Below, piece by piece: positions 22,996 through 33,390 of a stretch of 64,000 nt of DNA. The notes below the pieces were generated by a model. The model did not search any database. It was not told the origin of the DNA and worked only from the letters and a program-made list of their open reading frames with translations. The translations under genes and the position numbers were made by a program. The stretch is from Petunia secreta (Eukaryota; Streptophyta; Magnoliopsida; Solanales; Solanaceae). Positions within the stretch are counted from its first letter, which is position 1. Every line of letters begins with the position of its first letter. Location of the stretch: NCBI GenBank assembly GCA_029990175.1, contig JARKIP010000010.1:45626001-45690000 (forward strand). The letters run 5' to 3'.

Positions 22996-25900
22996 ATGTC
23001 TCCTAAAGCCAAGAGGAGCTTGAATATGGATGCTGCAGCTAGTACTTCTTCGACAGCGGCTGGTCAACCTACGAGTTCTCCAACTTCAGTTGCCGACGTG
23101 ATCCCAAAAATTTGGGGAAATCTTGAAAATGACTGTTCGATCAGCTCGTCCAGTCATTACGGCAATATAAGGTCGTGGCCTTCAAGCCGCTTTAAGAGTT
23201 CAATCACTCCTGACCTTTTGCCTAAGGTTAGGACAGATTGCGGATGGGATGATGATGTTATGGTTTCTTGCCCCCTTCCAACGGAAAATATCACTTCAAC
23301 GAGGCCTGGATGGACGGCCATATCTACATATCCATTCACGATAGGTCATACGTTCCCGTTGCACCCTGTCATAGAAGATATCTGTAAACACTATCTTATC
23401 TGCCCGGGGCAGTTGTGTCCAAGCGTTTATAGGATTATTACCCTGCTGCAGTGGTTCGCCGACGAGACTGAGCAGGATTTTGAATTTAAGCATTTTATTG
23501 CTTTGTATAGTCTTCAGGTCGCTAGGGATGGGTATATTAACGCCCGTATGAGGGGGAGAAAAGCTCTAGTGAGCAAATCCGAAGATTCAGGGGATAGGGG
23601 TTGGATGCACCGGTATGTTTATGTGCAGTCTAGACTCCTCACACGCGGCGACAAAATTAATCTCCGCGAGGCGTGGAACAAAACTCGTAAGTCCCCGAGT
23701 ATCTGCATGGAATATTCTTTGAATTATGTATCCGCACTTTCTAATTTCCACTCTTTGTTGGTTAGCTGACAAGATTCCCTATGATGGTCTGATTACTGAG
23801 GAGGAATTGTCTGCTTGGGTTGAACCAATTTTGACAGAGTTCACTCACGAGCAGAGGCAATGGCCTCACTATGCTTCCTTGAAGCATTTGTCTAACCCCA
23901 GCACCCATGGTAAGCTGATTACTTGAATATCTGCTAACTTATGCAGAGCTTATTACGGTATTGATATGCTTCTATTCTCAGGTCTAGGTACTGGTGGTAG
24001 TTATTTTCCTGCTCCTCCTCCTGAGGAGGCGGTTGTTGATCCTGTGGCCGAGGTCAACGAGGAGGCGGCTGCTATTCTTCAGACTGCAGCAGCTATCAAA
24101 GCTAGGGAGGGTGGCGAGGAGGTTCTTGCGAGCTTGAAGAGAAAGCAAACCGACTCTGAAAAGAGTAAACCTAGAAAAAAGAAAAGGACAGCTCGTAAGA
24201 CCCCTCAGTCTTCTGAGAAAACAGTTGAGGCTACTGTAGCTGCTGCTGAGACCCCCAAGGCTGGGCAGGAGAGTGTCAAAAGCTCGGCGGCTGCCCCTGA
24301 ATCTGCTGAGCCTGTGGTGGTTATCCTGTCAGATTCAGAGGCTCCCGACGTGAGCTTGACTCAGAGGAGGAGGGCATATCTTCGGAGTGATAAGAGGAGA
24401 GCCGTAGATACTTCCTCTTATGCTTTCGAGGAGAGTCCCCGAGTTGGTGATGGGGAAGGAGAAAAAGCTGAGGAAATGGGGGAGGAAAGAATGCACGAAG
24501 GTTTTACATTCTTTCCTGAGGCCTCAGAGCCGAACGAGCCTGAACGGGTTGGAAGCCAACAAAGTGAGCCTGAGCAGGCCAGCCACAGGCGCCCAGGCAA
24601 GGAGCCGATGAGAGAGGAAGACGAGGAGAAGGGTGAGGAGAAGGGTGAGGAGGTTGGTGATCAGAGGAAGGCTGGGGGGGAGGCTGAACCCCAGGTCTTC
24701 TATTATAAGGACATGATGAACTTGGCTGCCGACGGGGTGGCGCCAGTTTACTTGCAAGAATGCGACACCCTGGGCCTCGGCGAGACAGGCGACGTCGAGG
24801 TCTCTCGAACTAGGCTTACCAGGCGAGTATCTTTAGGAGGTACGATTGGTGCGTACTCCGTTAAGGGTATTCGCCACAAATTTGGCCCCAACTATCCTTC
24901 GGAACAAGCGAGGGAGCCCAGGCCGTGTATGAGGGAGTGTGACTTCATCATCCCCCCAGACACGGATTTTCTGACGAAGCCTGGCCACTTAGTCAAGGTG
25001 ACGTCCAACCTGATTGGCCCTCGCGAAGAGTGGAACATGCGCAGCATGAACGATGAGCAGTTGGCTTATGCAATTGCTGAGGACACTGCTCGGGTAATGT
25101 TTCCTTCTCTACCTTCTTTATCTTTATCAAAAAACCTTAGTTCTAATCATCTGTGTATTTCTTACTGTTGCCAGGCGAGTATGATGGCTACCGAGCTCAT
25201 GCTCCGCTCCAGGTTGAACAACCAGGATCAAGTTCTGGGCCTTAAGAAAGATCTTCTGAGGGCTCTTCGGGACAACCAAGCCTTAGAAGAGGAAAAACAG
25301 GTTCTGATCGGGGAGAAGCGGGTCCTGGAGGGGAGACGTGACTTCTTTGAGGATAAGATAGATAGGTTGGAGAAATCCAACGCTGAAGCTAACGACAAGA
25401 TAAGCGCACTCCTCGAGGAGAGGGACCGTCTTCTAGATGAGAAGGACAGGTTTGTGTTGTCTTTTGAAGACCTGAAAGCGAAGATGGACGAGCAAGGACG
25501 TCAGATCTCCCAACTTGCCCACGAGCTCAATATGAAGGAGATTACTCTGGAGAGTATCCGCGACGCTTCCGACCTGATGTTGAGGAACATGAACAAAGCT
25601 GAGGCTGAATCTCAAGCTGCTCGAGGAGAACTACAAGAGGCCAGAAATCGGGCTGCGGAATCTGCAAAGGTTCAGGAGCTACTGACGAAGGAGTTGGCAA
25701 ATTTGCGGGATCGTTACACGATCGACTCCAAGCTAGAAGCTCTTGAGGCCAAAAAGAAATTGCTTATCCAAATGCAGCGCGGCCAGATCAATGTCGACTT
25801 AGTCCTCGATCAGACCATAGCAGCCATCATCAGTGTCAAGCAAGTCCTGGGCATGGAAGTGGGAGCTGATGATGATGAAGTCGAAGGGGACGACGAAGGC

Positions 25901-25999
25901 AGCGAGGACAATGAAGATGAAGAAGATGAAGATTTGGGCGGGGATCCGACTGATGGAGCTAGTGCATCAGGTCGGGACCCTGGTCAACATGACGATTGA
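22996..25999 (+). CDS. Spliced antisense gene of element A, intact, PF04195-like
   Basis: Runs opposite to gag-pol, between the 3' LTR and pol. Exons inferred from GT/AG sites and frame: 22996-23686, 23766-23909, 23982-25093, 25175-25999, giving 2772 nt and a predicted 923 residues with no stop. The first intron is supported by element C, which has GTAAGT and TTACAG at the same places (donor after 38260, acceptor before 38341). The third intron is 81 nt and also open, so it could be retained. Protein: Ser/Thr/Ala-rich N-terminus; conserved block around residues 110-200 (YPFTIGHTFPLHP, then CPGQLCPSVYRI and a basic RMRGRKAL) resembling PF04195, the 'putative gypsy type transposon' family; a basic KPRKKKRTARK near residue 345, a likely nuclear signal; VVVILSDSE near residue 395; Glu/Lys-rich linker; long coiled coil in exon 4; Asp/Glu-rich C-terminus. 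The biochemical function is unknown. Such extra ORFs are known in Tat-lineage elements. Confidence 0.75.
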
Positions 26000-26832
26000 T
26001 GCCTTGTCTAGTCCTTCTTTTAAATTTGTTGGATGTTGTTAACTTCGAATATTTGTTAACTTTATGAATGAATGTATGTTTTTGGCTGTTTTCCTCTTTT
26101 GTCTGACTGGTTGAGGCTTGACGACCATTTTTAGTCTTTCAAGTCTTATTCATATGAATGCTGATTGTTGTTTACTGCTTAGTGAAGTTTTCAGAGGTCA
26201 AGGTTATGTTTCAAACCTTAGTGTCTGAGTTCCCTTTTTGGTTTAATCTGCGCAGATGCTTTGAAATAAAATCTGATCATAACCAGGTTAAGTTACCCTT
26301 AGTTAGGATGACTGAAGTCAGGCTCTCTGGGCTGAACGAAATCGGGTCGTTTAGGCTGACTGAAATTTGACCGTGTAAGACGGTTTTGCGATAAACTTTG
26401 CTTATCATATTTGACAGTTGAAAGTTTTCGCAGAAAAATGGAAAAAATTTGGTAAGGCTGCCCTGTTATTTCTATTGAAAAGGGCAAGTAACCCAACGAC
26501 CAGAACGTAGGATTGTTTGGTCGTAAATCAGAACACAAGATTGTCTGGTCGTAAAGTTGTGGGACTTGAGCGGATACTGGCCGCAAAGATGTATGTAGGA
26601 AATAATACAACACAAGTAAAATAGTTCTATTGAACTTACTTGATTTTGCTTAGCTGCGCTTTTAGCGAATGACCTTGCTCTGCTCGAAGATCACCTGTGT
26701 TAGCCGGGACTTTGGCCTACTGGGGCCCTCGCCACCCCCCTGTTTTTATGTTGAAACTTCGTAATTTCAGACATGAAAAGACAATGGGTGAGGCGCTGAA
26801 TCTGAGAACACATATAACCAAAAGAGGAGTGT
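26000..26832. other. Convergent intergenic region of element A
   Basis: 3' untranslated region of the antisense gene, then non-coding DNA. A block near 26710-26830 (tggcctactggggcc, cccctgtttttatgttgaaa, acacatataaccaaa) is conserved in element C (39110-39230), just beside the tRNA-like sequence, so it is probably part of a functional element feature rather than random spacer. Confidence 0.5.
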
Positions 26833-26905
26833 GTCCGTTGCGGGATTTGAACCCACAGCCGCGAAGCGCGAGGACTTCGAGCTCTACCAGTTGAGCTAAA
26901 CGGAT
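26833..26905 (-). tRNA. tRNA-Lys-like sequence in element A
   Basis: 73 nt on the minus strand that fold as a cloverleaf: acceptor 7 positions (6 paired, A-C mismatch at the end), D arm GCTC/GAGC with loop AACTGGTA, anticodon stem CGAAG/CTTCG, 5-nt variable region CGGCT, T arm GTGGG/CCCGC with loop TTCAAAT. The A box (TAGCTCAACTGG) and B box (GGTTCAAATCC) are intact. The anticodon loop has 8 nt instead of 7, so decoding is doubtful. By eye the closest family is cytosolic tRNA-Lys. The 3' acceptor half is present, unlike in SINE heads. It lies about 120 nt downstream of the pol stop, and element C carries the homologue at 39234-39306. It may be a transcribed tRNA-like unit or a captured tRNA pseudogene. 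Confidence 0.65.
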
Positions 26906-27024
26906 CTGGCCTTTTGAAGACCGTTAGTACCATTTAGACAAAGATAAGAAAACAGAGCAACTTAAAAGAGAACGAAGGCATGTAAGCAACGTAAAATGGA
27001 TAGAAACACTAACCCTTGTACCAC

Positions 27025-30000
27025 TTAGAAGTAGTACCTCTTCAAGTGCGTCACGTTCCAACTGCTGGGTAGAAGCGATCCATCTGGTCGTGCCAAACGG
27101 TATGAACCTTTACCAGCTGATGCAACCACCTTGTATGGACCCTCCCAGTTTGGACCAAGTTTGCCGACGTTCGCCTCTTGCGTATTCTGGGAGACTCTAC
27201 GCAATACAAAGTCCCCGACTTCGAAGTTACGTAGCCTCAGTCCCCGATTGTAATATTGCTCTACCCTTTATTTCTGAGCCACTACTCGTATCAGTGCTAA
27301 TTCCCTGCGTTCTTCTAGAAAATCCAACTCCTCGGAGAGGTTGACTGAATTAGATTCTACGGTGGCATGGGCATATCGTAGACTTGGCTCGCCGATTTCG
27401 ACTGGAATCAGTGCATCAGAACCATATACTAGAGAATAGGGCGTCTCCCCGGTGCTCATTTTTGTGGTTGTTCTATATGCCCAAAGAACCCCGGGGAGTT
27501 CTTCCACCCAACACCCTTTGGCCTGCTCGAGACGCTTCTTGAGTGAATCCACTATTATCTTGTTGGTCGATTCCGCCTGCCCGCTTGCCACTGGGTGATA
27601 CGGGGAGGAAGTAATCCTTTTAATATGCAGATCTTCAAGGAACTTTGTGACCTTCTGACCAACGAATTGGGGACCGTTATCCATGACAATCTCTTTGGGT
27701 GCTCCGAATCGACAAATGACATAACGCCACAGGAAATCAACTACTTCCGTCTGACGTATCTTTGAATACGCTGCAGCTTCAACCCACTTTGTAAAATAAT
27801 CAGTAATCACTAACAAGAAACGCACCCCCTGGGTGCAGTGGGTAGTGGCCCAACGATGTCCATTCCCCACTTCATAAACGGCCACGGGGAGATGATTGAA
27901 TGCAAGGGCTCCGCCGGTTGATGGAGGAGATGCGCAAACCTTTGGCACTTATCGCATTTTCTGACAAACTTGTTAGTATCTTTCTCCATCTTGTCCCAAT
28001 AATAGCCTGCTCGTATAAGCTTTCGCGCAAGCGCCTTTCCTCCCAAGTGATTTCCACAGCATCCCTCATGAACTTCCCTCATCACATACTCTGTTTGGCT
28101 GGGGCCTAGACATTTGGCGAGTGGACCTGCAAAAGTCTTTCGATAGAGGGTGCCATCTATAATTGTATATCTGGCAGCCTTTATCCTCAGCTTTCGAGCA
28201 GCCTTAACGTCTGATGGCAGGGTTCCATGCAGTATGTAATTGATTATCTCATTCCTCCAATCCCAAGTTAGATTGGTCGTGTTGACCTCCATTGCATCTT
28301 TATCGATTGTTGTGCACAGCAGATGAGCTACGGCCATTGAGCCTGCTGTTCCAATTTCTGCGACTGAACCCAAATTGGCCAAGGCATCGGCTTCATGATT
28401 CTCCTCTCGCGGGATCTGTGTGGCTTCCCAATTGTTGAATTGTGCCAGCAAACCAGTAACTCGGGCAAGATACCTCTGCATACGAGACTCCCTTGCAACG
28501 AAACCTCCAGTTATCTGGTTGACGACCAGGGCGGAATCACTCTTAAGATGAATCCTGTCTGCTCCATAATCTCGAGCCAGTTTCAATCCTGCAATTACGG
28601 CCTCATATTCGGCCTCATTATTAGTAATAAAGGGACATTTTATGGCCTGTCTAATGGTTTCACCCGAGGGAGTGGTGAGGACTAAGCCTAGCCCTAACCC
28701 TTTCACGCTCGAGGACCCATCGGTGTGCAAGGTCCAAGTCCCCGACTCGGATCCGGCGAAAAGAACCGCCTCACGCTGAGCATCAGGGTACATGGTGGCG
28801 CTAAAATCTGCGATAAAATCTGCTAGAGCCTGAGACTTTATGGCTACCCGGGGTTGATAAGATATATCAAATTCACTTAATTCTACTGCCCATTTTACTA
28901 GCCTGCCCGAGAATTCAGGTTTGTGCAAGATACTACGTAAGGGGAAGGTAGTAACTACAGCTATTGAGTGACTTTGAAAGTAAGGTCTTAATTTACGGGC
29001 AGCGATTACTAATGCTAGTGCTAGTTTCTCCAAAGGTTGATAGCGTGTTTCAGCATCTAATAGAGATTTACTAATGTAATAAATTGGTAGTTGCTTACCT
29101 TTGTCTTCTCGAACCAAAACTGCACTTACCGCTGACTCAGATACGGCCAGGTAGAGTAATAGTTGTTCACCTGGTTGTGGCGTTGAAAGTAAAGGCGGGC
29201 TTGACAAGTACCGCTTCAAATCCTTAAGAGCTTGCTGACATTCAGGGGTCCATTCGAACTCCTTGTTCTGTTTCAGCACGTCGAAGAAGCTTTTGCACCG
29301 ATCAGACGAGCGGGAGATGAATCTCCTCAGCGCTGCTACTCTTCCGGTTAGCCGCATTACATCTTTTCTGTTGTGAAGTACGTCGGGGATGGCTTCTATC
29401 GCTTTTATCTGGGCGGGGTTCACCTCGATCCCTCGCTGGGAGACAATGAAACCAAGGAACTTCCCTGAACCCACTCCAAATGCGCATTTCTCCGGGTTGA
29501 GCTTCATGTTGTATTGATCAAGGATTCGAAAGGCTTCCTCCAAATGAGCCAAGTGGTCCTCTGCTCGTTTGGACTTGATCAGCATGTCGTCGATGTAAAC
29601 CTCCATGGTTTTGCCAATGTGGTAGTGAAACATCCGGTTGACTAACCGTTGGTAGGTTGCACCTGCATTTTTAAGTCCAAAAGGCATTACTTTGTAGCAA
29701 TACGTACCTCGGCAAGTAATGAAAGAGGTCTTCTCCTGGTCGTCGGGATTCATCAAGATTTGGTTGTAGCCTGAATATGCATCAAGGAATGTAAGCACCT
29801 CGTGCCCGGCCGTCGCGTCGATTAGTTGGTCAATCTGGGGTAGTGGATAAGAATCTTTCGGGCAGGCTTTGTTCAGATCAGTGAAGTCAATGCAGACCCT
29901 CCACTTGCCGTTTTTCTTCGCCACTACGACCACGTTGGCCAACCAATCTGGATACTTGACTTCTCGGACAGAGCCAATCTTGAGCAAGCGGTCAACTTCG

Positions 30001-30365
30001 TCGTTTATGATCTGGTTCCTGAATGCTCCTTGCTGGCGTTTCTTTTGCTTCACTGGGCGGTAATATGGATCCACATTCAACTTATGAGAGATAATCTTCG
30101 GGGAGATTCCTGTCATGTCTTCATGTGACCACGCAAAGGTGGTGTGCCGTTCCTTGAGGAAGTGCAAGATGTCTTTCCGTAAGTCTTTGTTCAGCTCTGC
30201 TCCCAAATATACCTTCCTTTCAGGCATGTTGTCGAAAAGTTCTTCTGGTTCCAGAGCTTCAATGGTTGGCGCGTACTCTTCTCGTGCATCCAATTTTGAT
30301 ATGAATTCCGGGATTTGGTAGTTTGATGTTTCATTGCTCGATTCCGATCCCGGATTCCTTAATTG
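27025..30365 (-). pseudogene. pol of element A (RT-RNaseH-integrase), two breaks
   Basis: Starts directly after the UAG at 30366-30368, in the same frame as gag-protease. Domains in order: RT (ADVVVVAKK-type start region, then VCIDFTDLNKACPKDSYP, MPFGLKNAGATYQRLV, and VYIDDM near 29585); RNase H (LHTDGSSSVKG near 28715, NNEAEYEAVIAGLKLARD, LKSDSALVVNQ); integrase HHCC region (VHEGCCGNHLGGKALARKL, CDKCQRF near 27960); integrase core (VITDYFTKW, MDNGPQF, YHPVASGQAEST); C-terminal region ending LKRYYF. Breaks: loss of one base in a G run near 27835, which shifts the frame inside the integrase core, and a TAA at about 27265 where element C has a GAA codon. Reverse transcription machinery is otherwise complete. 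Confidence 0.9.
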
Positions 30366-30368
30366 CTA
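30360..30368 (-). promoter_or_regulatory. UAG-CAA-UUA leaky-stop context, element A
   Basis: Gag-protease ends GAAGCAAAATAG and is followed in frame by CAATTA, then open pol sequence. UAG-CARYYA is the well-known tobacco-mosaic-type readthrough context. Element C has the identical nine bases at 42670-42678 although flanking codons differ. This is a likely gag-pol ratio control point; readthrough has not been shown here. Confidence 0.7.
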
Positions 30369-32614
30369 TTTTGCTTCCTCGGGGAGCTTGACTGCGACTG
30401 AGTAGCAATCTCTAGCGCAACGCTGCTCTCCCCGAACTTCTCGTATTCCCCACTCTGAAGGGAATTTCATCACTTGGTGATAGGTTGACGGGACTGCCTG
30501 CATGTCGTGTATCCATGGCCTCCCAAGGATTATGTTGTAGGCCATGTCTCCATCAATGACGTGAAACGTTGTTCGTCTCATGACGCCTTCGACCAGGGTG
30601 GTCAGTGTAATTTCTCCCAACGTTTTCTCACTGGAATTGTTAAATCCTGAGAGAACGCGAGAAATTGGTACAATCCCATCGTATAGCTTCAACTGCTGCA
30701 CGACCCGAGATAATATGATGTTTGCTGAGCTGCCTGGATCAACGAGCACTCTCTTGACGTCGAACTCTTCCACTCGCAGCGTTATCACTAAAGCGTCCAT
30801 GTGAGGAAACTGCAAGCCATCTGCATCTGCTTCTTCAAAAGTCATCGTATCCTCAAGTCGCGGTCGTTTGGTCTTCGTAATAGAGACTTTGGCATACTTC
30901 TTTGCTGTGTATGTGACTGCATCAACCTCAATTCCGCCAGAGATGACGTTGACCGTCATTTTTGGAGAAGATACTCGGGGAGGTCCTGATTTGTTTTGCT
31001 GGGCCTTCGCGTGAGTCTGCTTCCCTTTTTCTGTCAAGTACTCCTTGAGATAGCCCTGTTTCAACAAATTAGCAACTTCATACCTTAGAGCCTTGCAGTC
31101 ATCCGTTGTGTGGCCGTGATCGCGATGGAATTCGCACCATAAATTCTTGTTGCGTTTGCTGGGGTCACCCTTCATATCCTTGGGCCATTTGACCTTTTCG
31201 CTCATCTCCTCGAGCACTGCTACAAGTTCGACTGCTCCGATGTTGAAGACGGGCAGGGTTGGGATTCCACTAGAAGTTGAGGCAGAATCATTGCTCCTTG
31301 CCAGGCCTTTGTTGTTGCGACCGCGTCCGTTTGAGTTGTTGCGTGACCGGCTGGGGTATGGCTCGTGCCGTGCATCTGGCCTATCCGTCTCGATCTTTCC
31401 CCAGCGCCATTGGTGCGAGTTTGGCTCCGTCCTCGGGTACCTGTGCCAATTAATTTATCTTCGTCTATACGTACCTTGGAATTATAGCGGTTGTAGACGT
31501 CCGACCAGCTCGCCGCAGGATATTCTTGCAGGGATTCGTACAGTCGCCTGGTCGCCTCAGAACTCTTGACGTCCAGGCTGTTGGTGAATGCAATAGCCGC
31601 CCATCGATCTGGAACCTTGGGTAGCAACATACGTTCACGCTGAAAGCGATCCACATACTTCCGGAGAGACTCCCCAGGCAGTTGCTTGATTTCAAAGATA
31701 TCCTCAACTCTTGTTTCTGTTTTCTGAGCGCCTGTGTGTGCTTTGACAAATAACTCCGCCATCTCGGCAAAAGATCCTATTGAATTCGGTGGCAGCATGG
31801 AATACCACTGTAGAGCGCCGTCCGCTAAGGTTTCCACGAACTTCTTCAATTGCACTGATTCGATCTCCTCGTCGGTGAGATCGCTTGCCTTTATGAAATT
31901 GCTAAACATCATCAAGTGATCATTGGGGTCAGTTGTTCCCCGGTATCTTGGTATGTTTGGCATTTTGAATGTTTTGGGGATGGCCTTTGGTGCTGCTTCT
32001 TTCTTCCAGGGCCTTTGAGTATACCGTTGAACATCGACTTTCTTCAAAGTGGGTGGTGCGCCAGGGATCTGGTCAATCCTCTCATGAAGAGAGCGCTGTA
32101 GAGCCTCTTGACTTTCTTTGAACTGCTTGGTGAGGGCCTCCATGACTTCGCTCATCTCAGTTGGCACCGCTGATCCTACATTCTGATTTTCAGCTCGCCT
32201 CGAGGCATGAGATGGTGAAGCATCCCTTGGACGTCCCATAGGTGGATTTCCCGTGTTTGGCAGGTTCTGTCCTCGCAGGCTGTCGATAGCTTCCCGTATT
32301 TTCCTGTTGATCTCAGCCTGTTGCCGTATGAATTCAAGGATAGCGTCTTGAGAGTTCCTCGAATTCCCAGGGCCATTGGGTCTTCTAGATCCTCGGCCAG
32401 GATGGCGGCTATTTCTGCTACCTTGCTGACTGTGCTCGTTCTCCTGTTCCGCTGGGAGCACATTCTCGTCCTCTGCAATGGGGATCACGTCGTCGTTTGC
32501 AAGGGGAACATCTTGTTGCTCGTCCCCGGCCAGATTCTGGTTTACCTGCTCCGCAGCGTTGAGGTCTTGTTGCCCGTCAATGGGAACGTTGTTGTGCGAG
32601 TTGTTATCTGCCAT
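30366..32614 (-). pseudogene. gag-protease of element A (one frameshift)
   Basis: ATG at 32614 (MADNNSHNNVP), about 115 nt after the primer site. Gag: Gln/Asn-rich N-terminus, then the retrotransposon gag core (PNIPRYRGTTDPNDHLMMF, LKKFVETLADGALQWY, FEIKQLPGESLRKYVDRFQ), which forms the particle. A basic RG-rich tail follows, then a variant knuckle WCEFHRDHGHTTDDC, and protease with VLVDPGSSANII around 30735. Compared with element C, one base is missing near 31397, so the gag frame runs off to a stop at 31220 and the protease half lies in another frame from there. Otherwise full length. Ends with UAG at 30366. Confidence 0.85.
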
Positions 32615-32711
32615 TTCAACAAAAAGAAAACGGGGAGAACCAGCGAGCGAAGGAAAAACGAATAAAGAGTAAAATACGACGAGCGATTAACCTACGGAAG
32701 TTATTGACCGG

Positions 32712-32729
32712 CTCCCACTGTGGTCGCCA
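32712..32729 (-). other. Primer binding site of element A
   Basis: The minus strand reads TGGCGACCACAGTGGGAG, three bases after the 5' LTR. By eye it agrees at 15 of 17 positions with the complement of a plant tRNA-Arg 3' end. Confidence 0.65.
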
Positions 32730-32732
32730 AAT

Positions 32733-33385
32733 TGTTTAACCGTAATTTCGTTTTGTTAGGTTAATTTACAATTAAATTTATAAAGCGGGGTCACAGTCAA
32801 TAATTGAGATTAAACGCTCTCAATGGAAGAAATATAAATAACAGTCATAAATGCGAAAGAATAAAGATGTAATCAATGCAGTATAATAAATGAATAATCG
32901 AACGGAAAAGGAACCGTGCTCAGGCCGTTTAGACTTGATTAAATTCCCTTCCTCGTACTCTTTATGATATTCAGTCAACGGAACAATAAAAGAGATCTTT
33001 TGATCATCAGTAGTAATAAATATTCGCTGGAGATAAAGAATTGAAGAAATAGTTTGAATACAAGCGTAGATTCAGAGAAGCATTAGATTCAATGCTTGTG
33101 ACTTAGATTACAATATATAGGTAGCTATGTGTCCGTTCACAAGCAGTTGTAACTCCTTAGTCTAGCAGTTGCGTTGTTTGTGGATAAGATTCCCCTTTTG
33201 AACTGCCTTGATTGATGAGCCGCGACTTTTCTGGCCGTGGCGACTGTTCATCTGTCCGTTGTAACTGTTCATCTTCGATCTTATCCATTGCCTTTACGTC
33301 CATTCACAGCCACGTGTCGTCTGTGCGCCGTCCTACGTGGATGCCGAGTCACCAACTTTGGTGATGATGGATTTAACCCAATACA
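32733..33385 (-). mobile_element. 5' LTR of element A
   Basis: 653 bp, ends TGTTTAACC and CCCAATACA on the plus strand, followed by target duplication ATAGA at 33386-33390. Pairs with 21764-22416. Confidence 0.9.
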
Positions 33386-33390
33386 ATAGA

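Larger units (their letters stand above)
21764..33385 (-). mobile_element. Tat-type Ty3/gypsy retrotransposon, element A
   Basis: Complete 11.6-kb insertion inside element B, in minus orientation. In element order: 5' LTR (32733-33385), tRNA-Arg-like primer site, gag-protease (30366-32614), UAG-CAA-UUA junction, RT-RNaseH-integrase (27025-30365), tRNA-like sequence (26833-26905), opposite-strand spliced gene (22996-25999), polypurine tract, 3' LTR (21764-22416). Both LTRs are 653 bp with only about 6-7 differences seen by eye. At a typical plant LTR rate near 1.3e-8 per site per year this suggests an insertion within the last million years. Gag and pol carry one frameshift each and pol one extra stop, so the copy itself is not autonomous. 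The extra gene between pol and the 3' LTR fits the Tat lineage. Confidence 0.9.

Noticed and set aside
26833..26905. Ordinary functional host tRNA gene
   Set aside because: The anticodon loop has eight bases and the acceptor has a mismatch; a homologue sits at the same place in element C, so it belongs to the retrotransposon.
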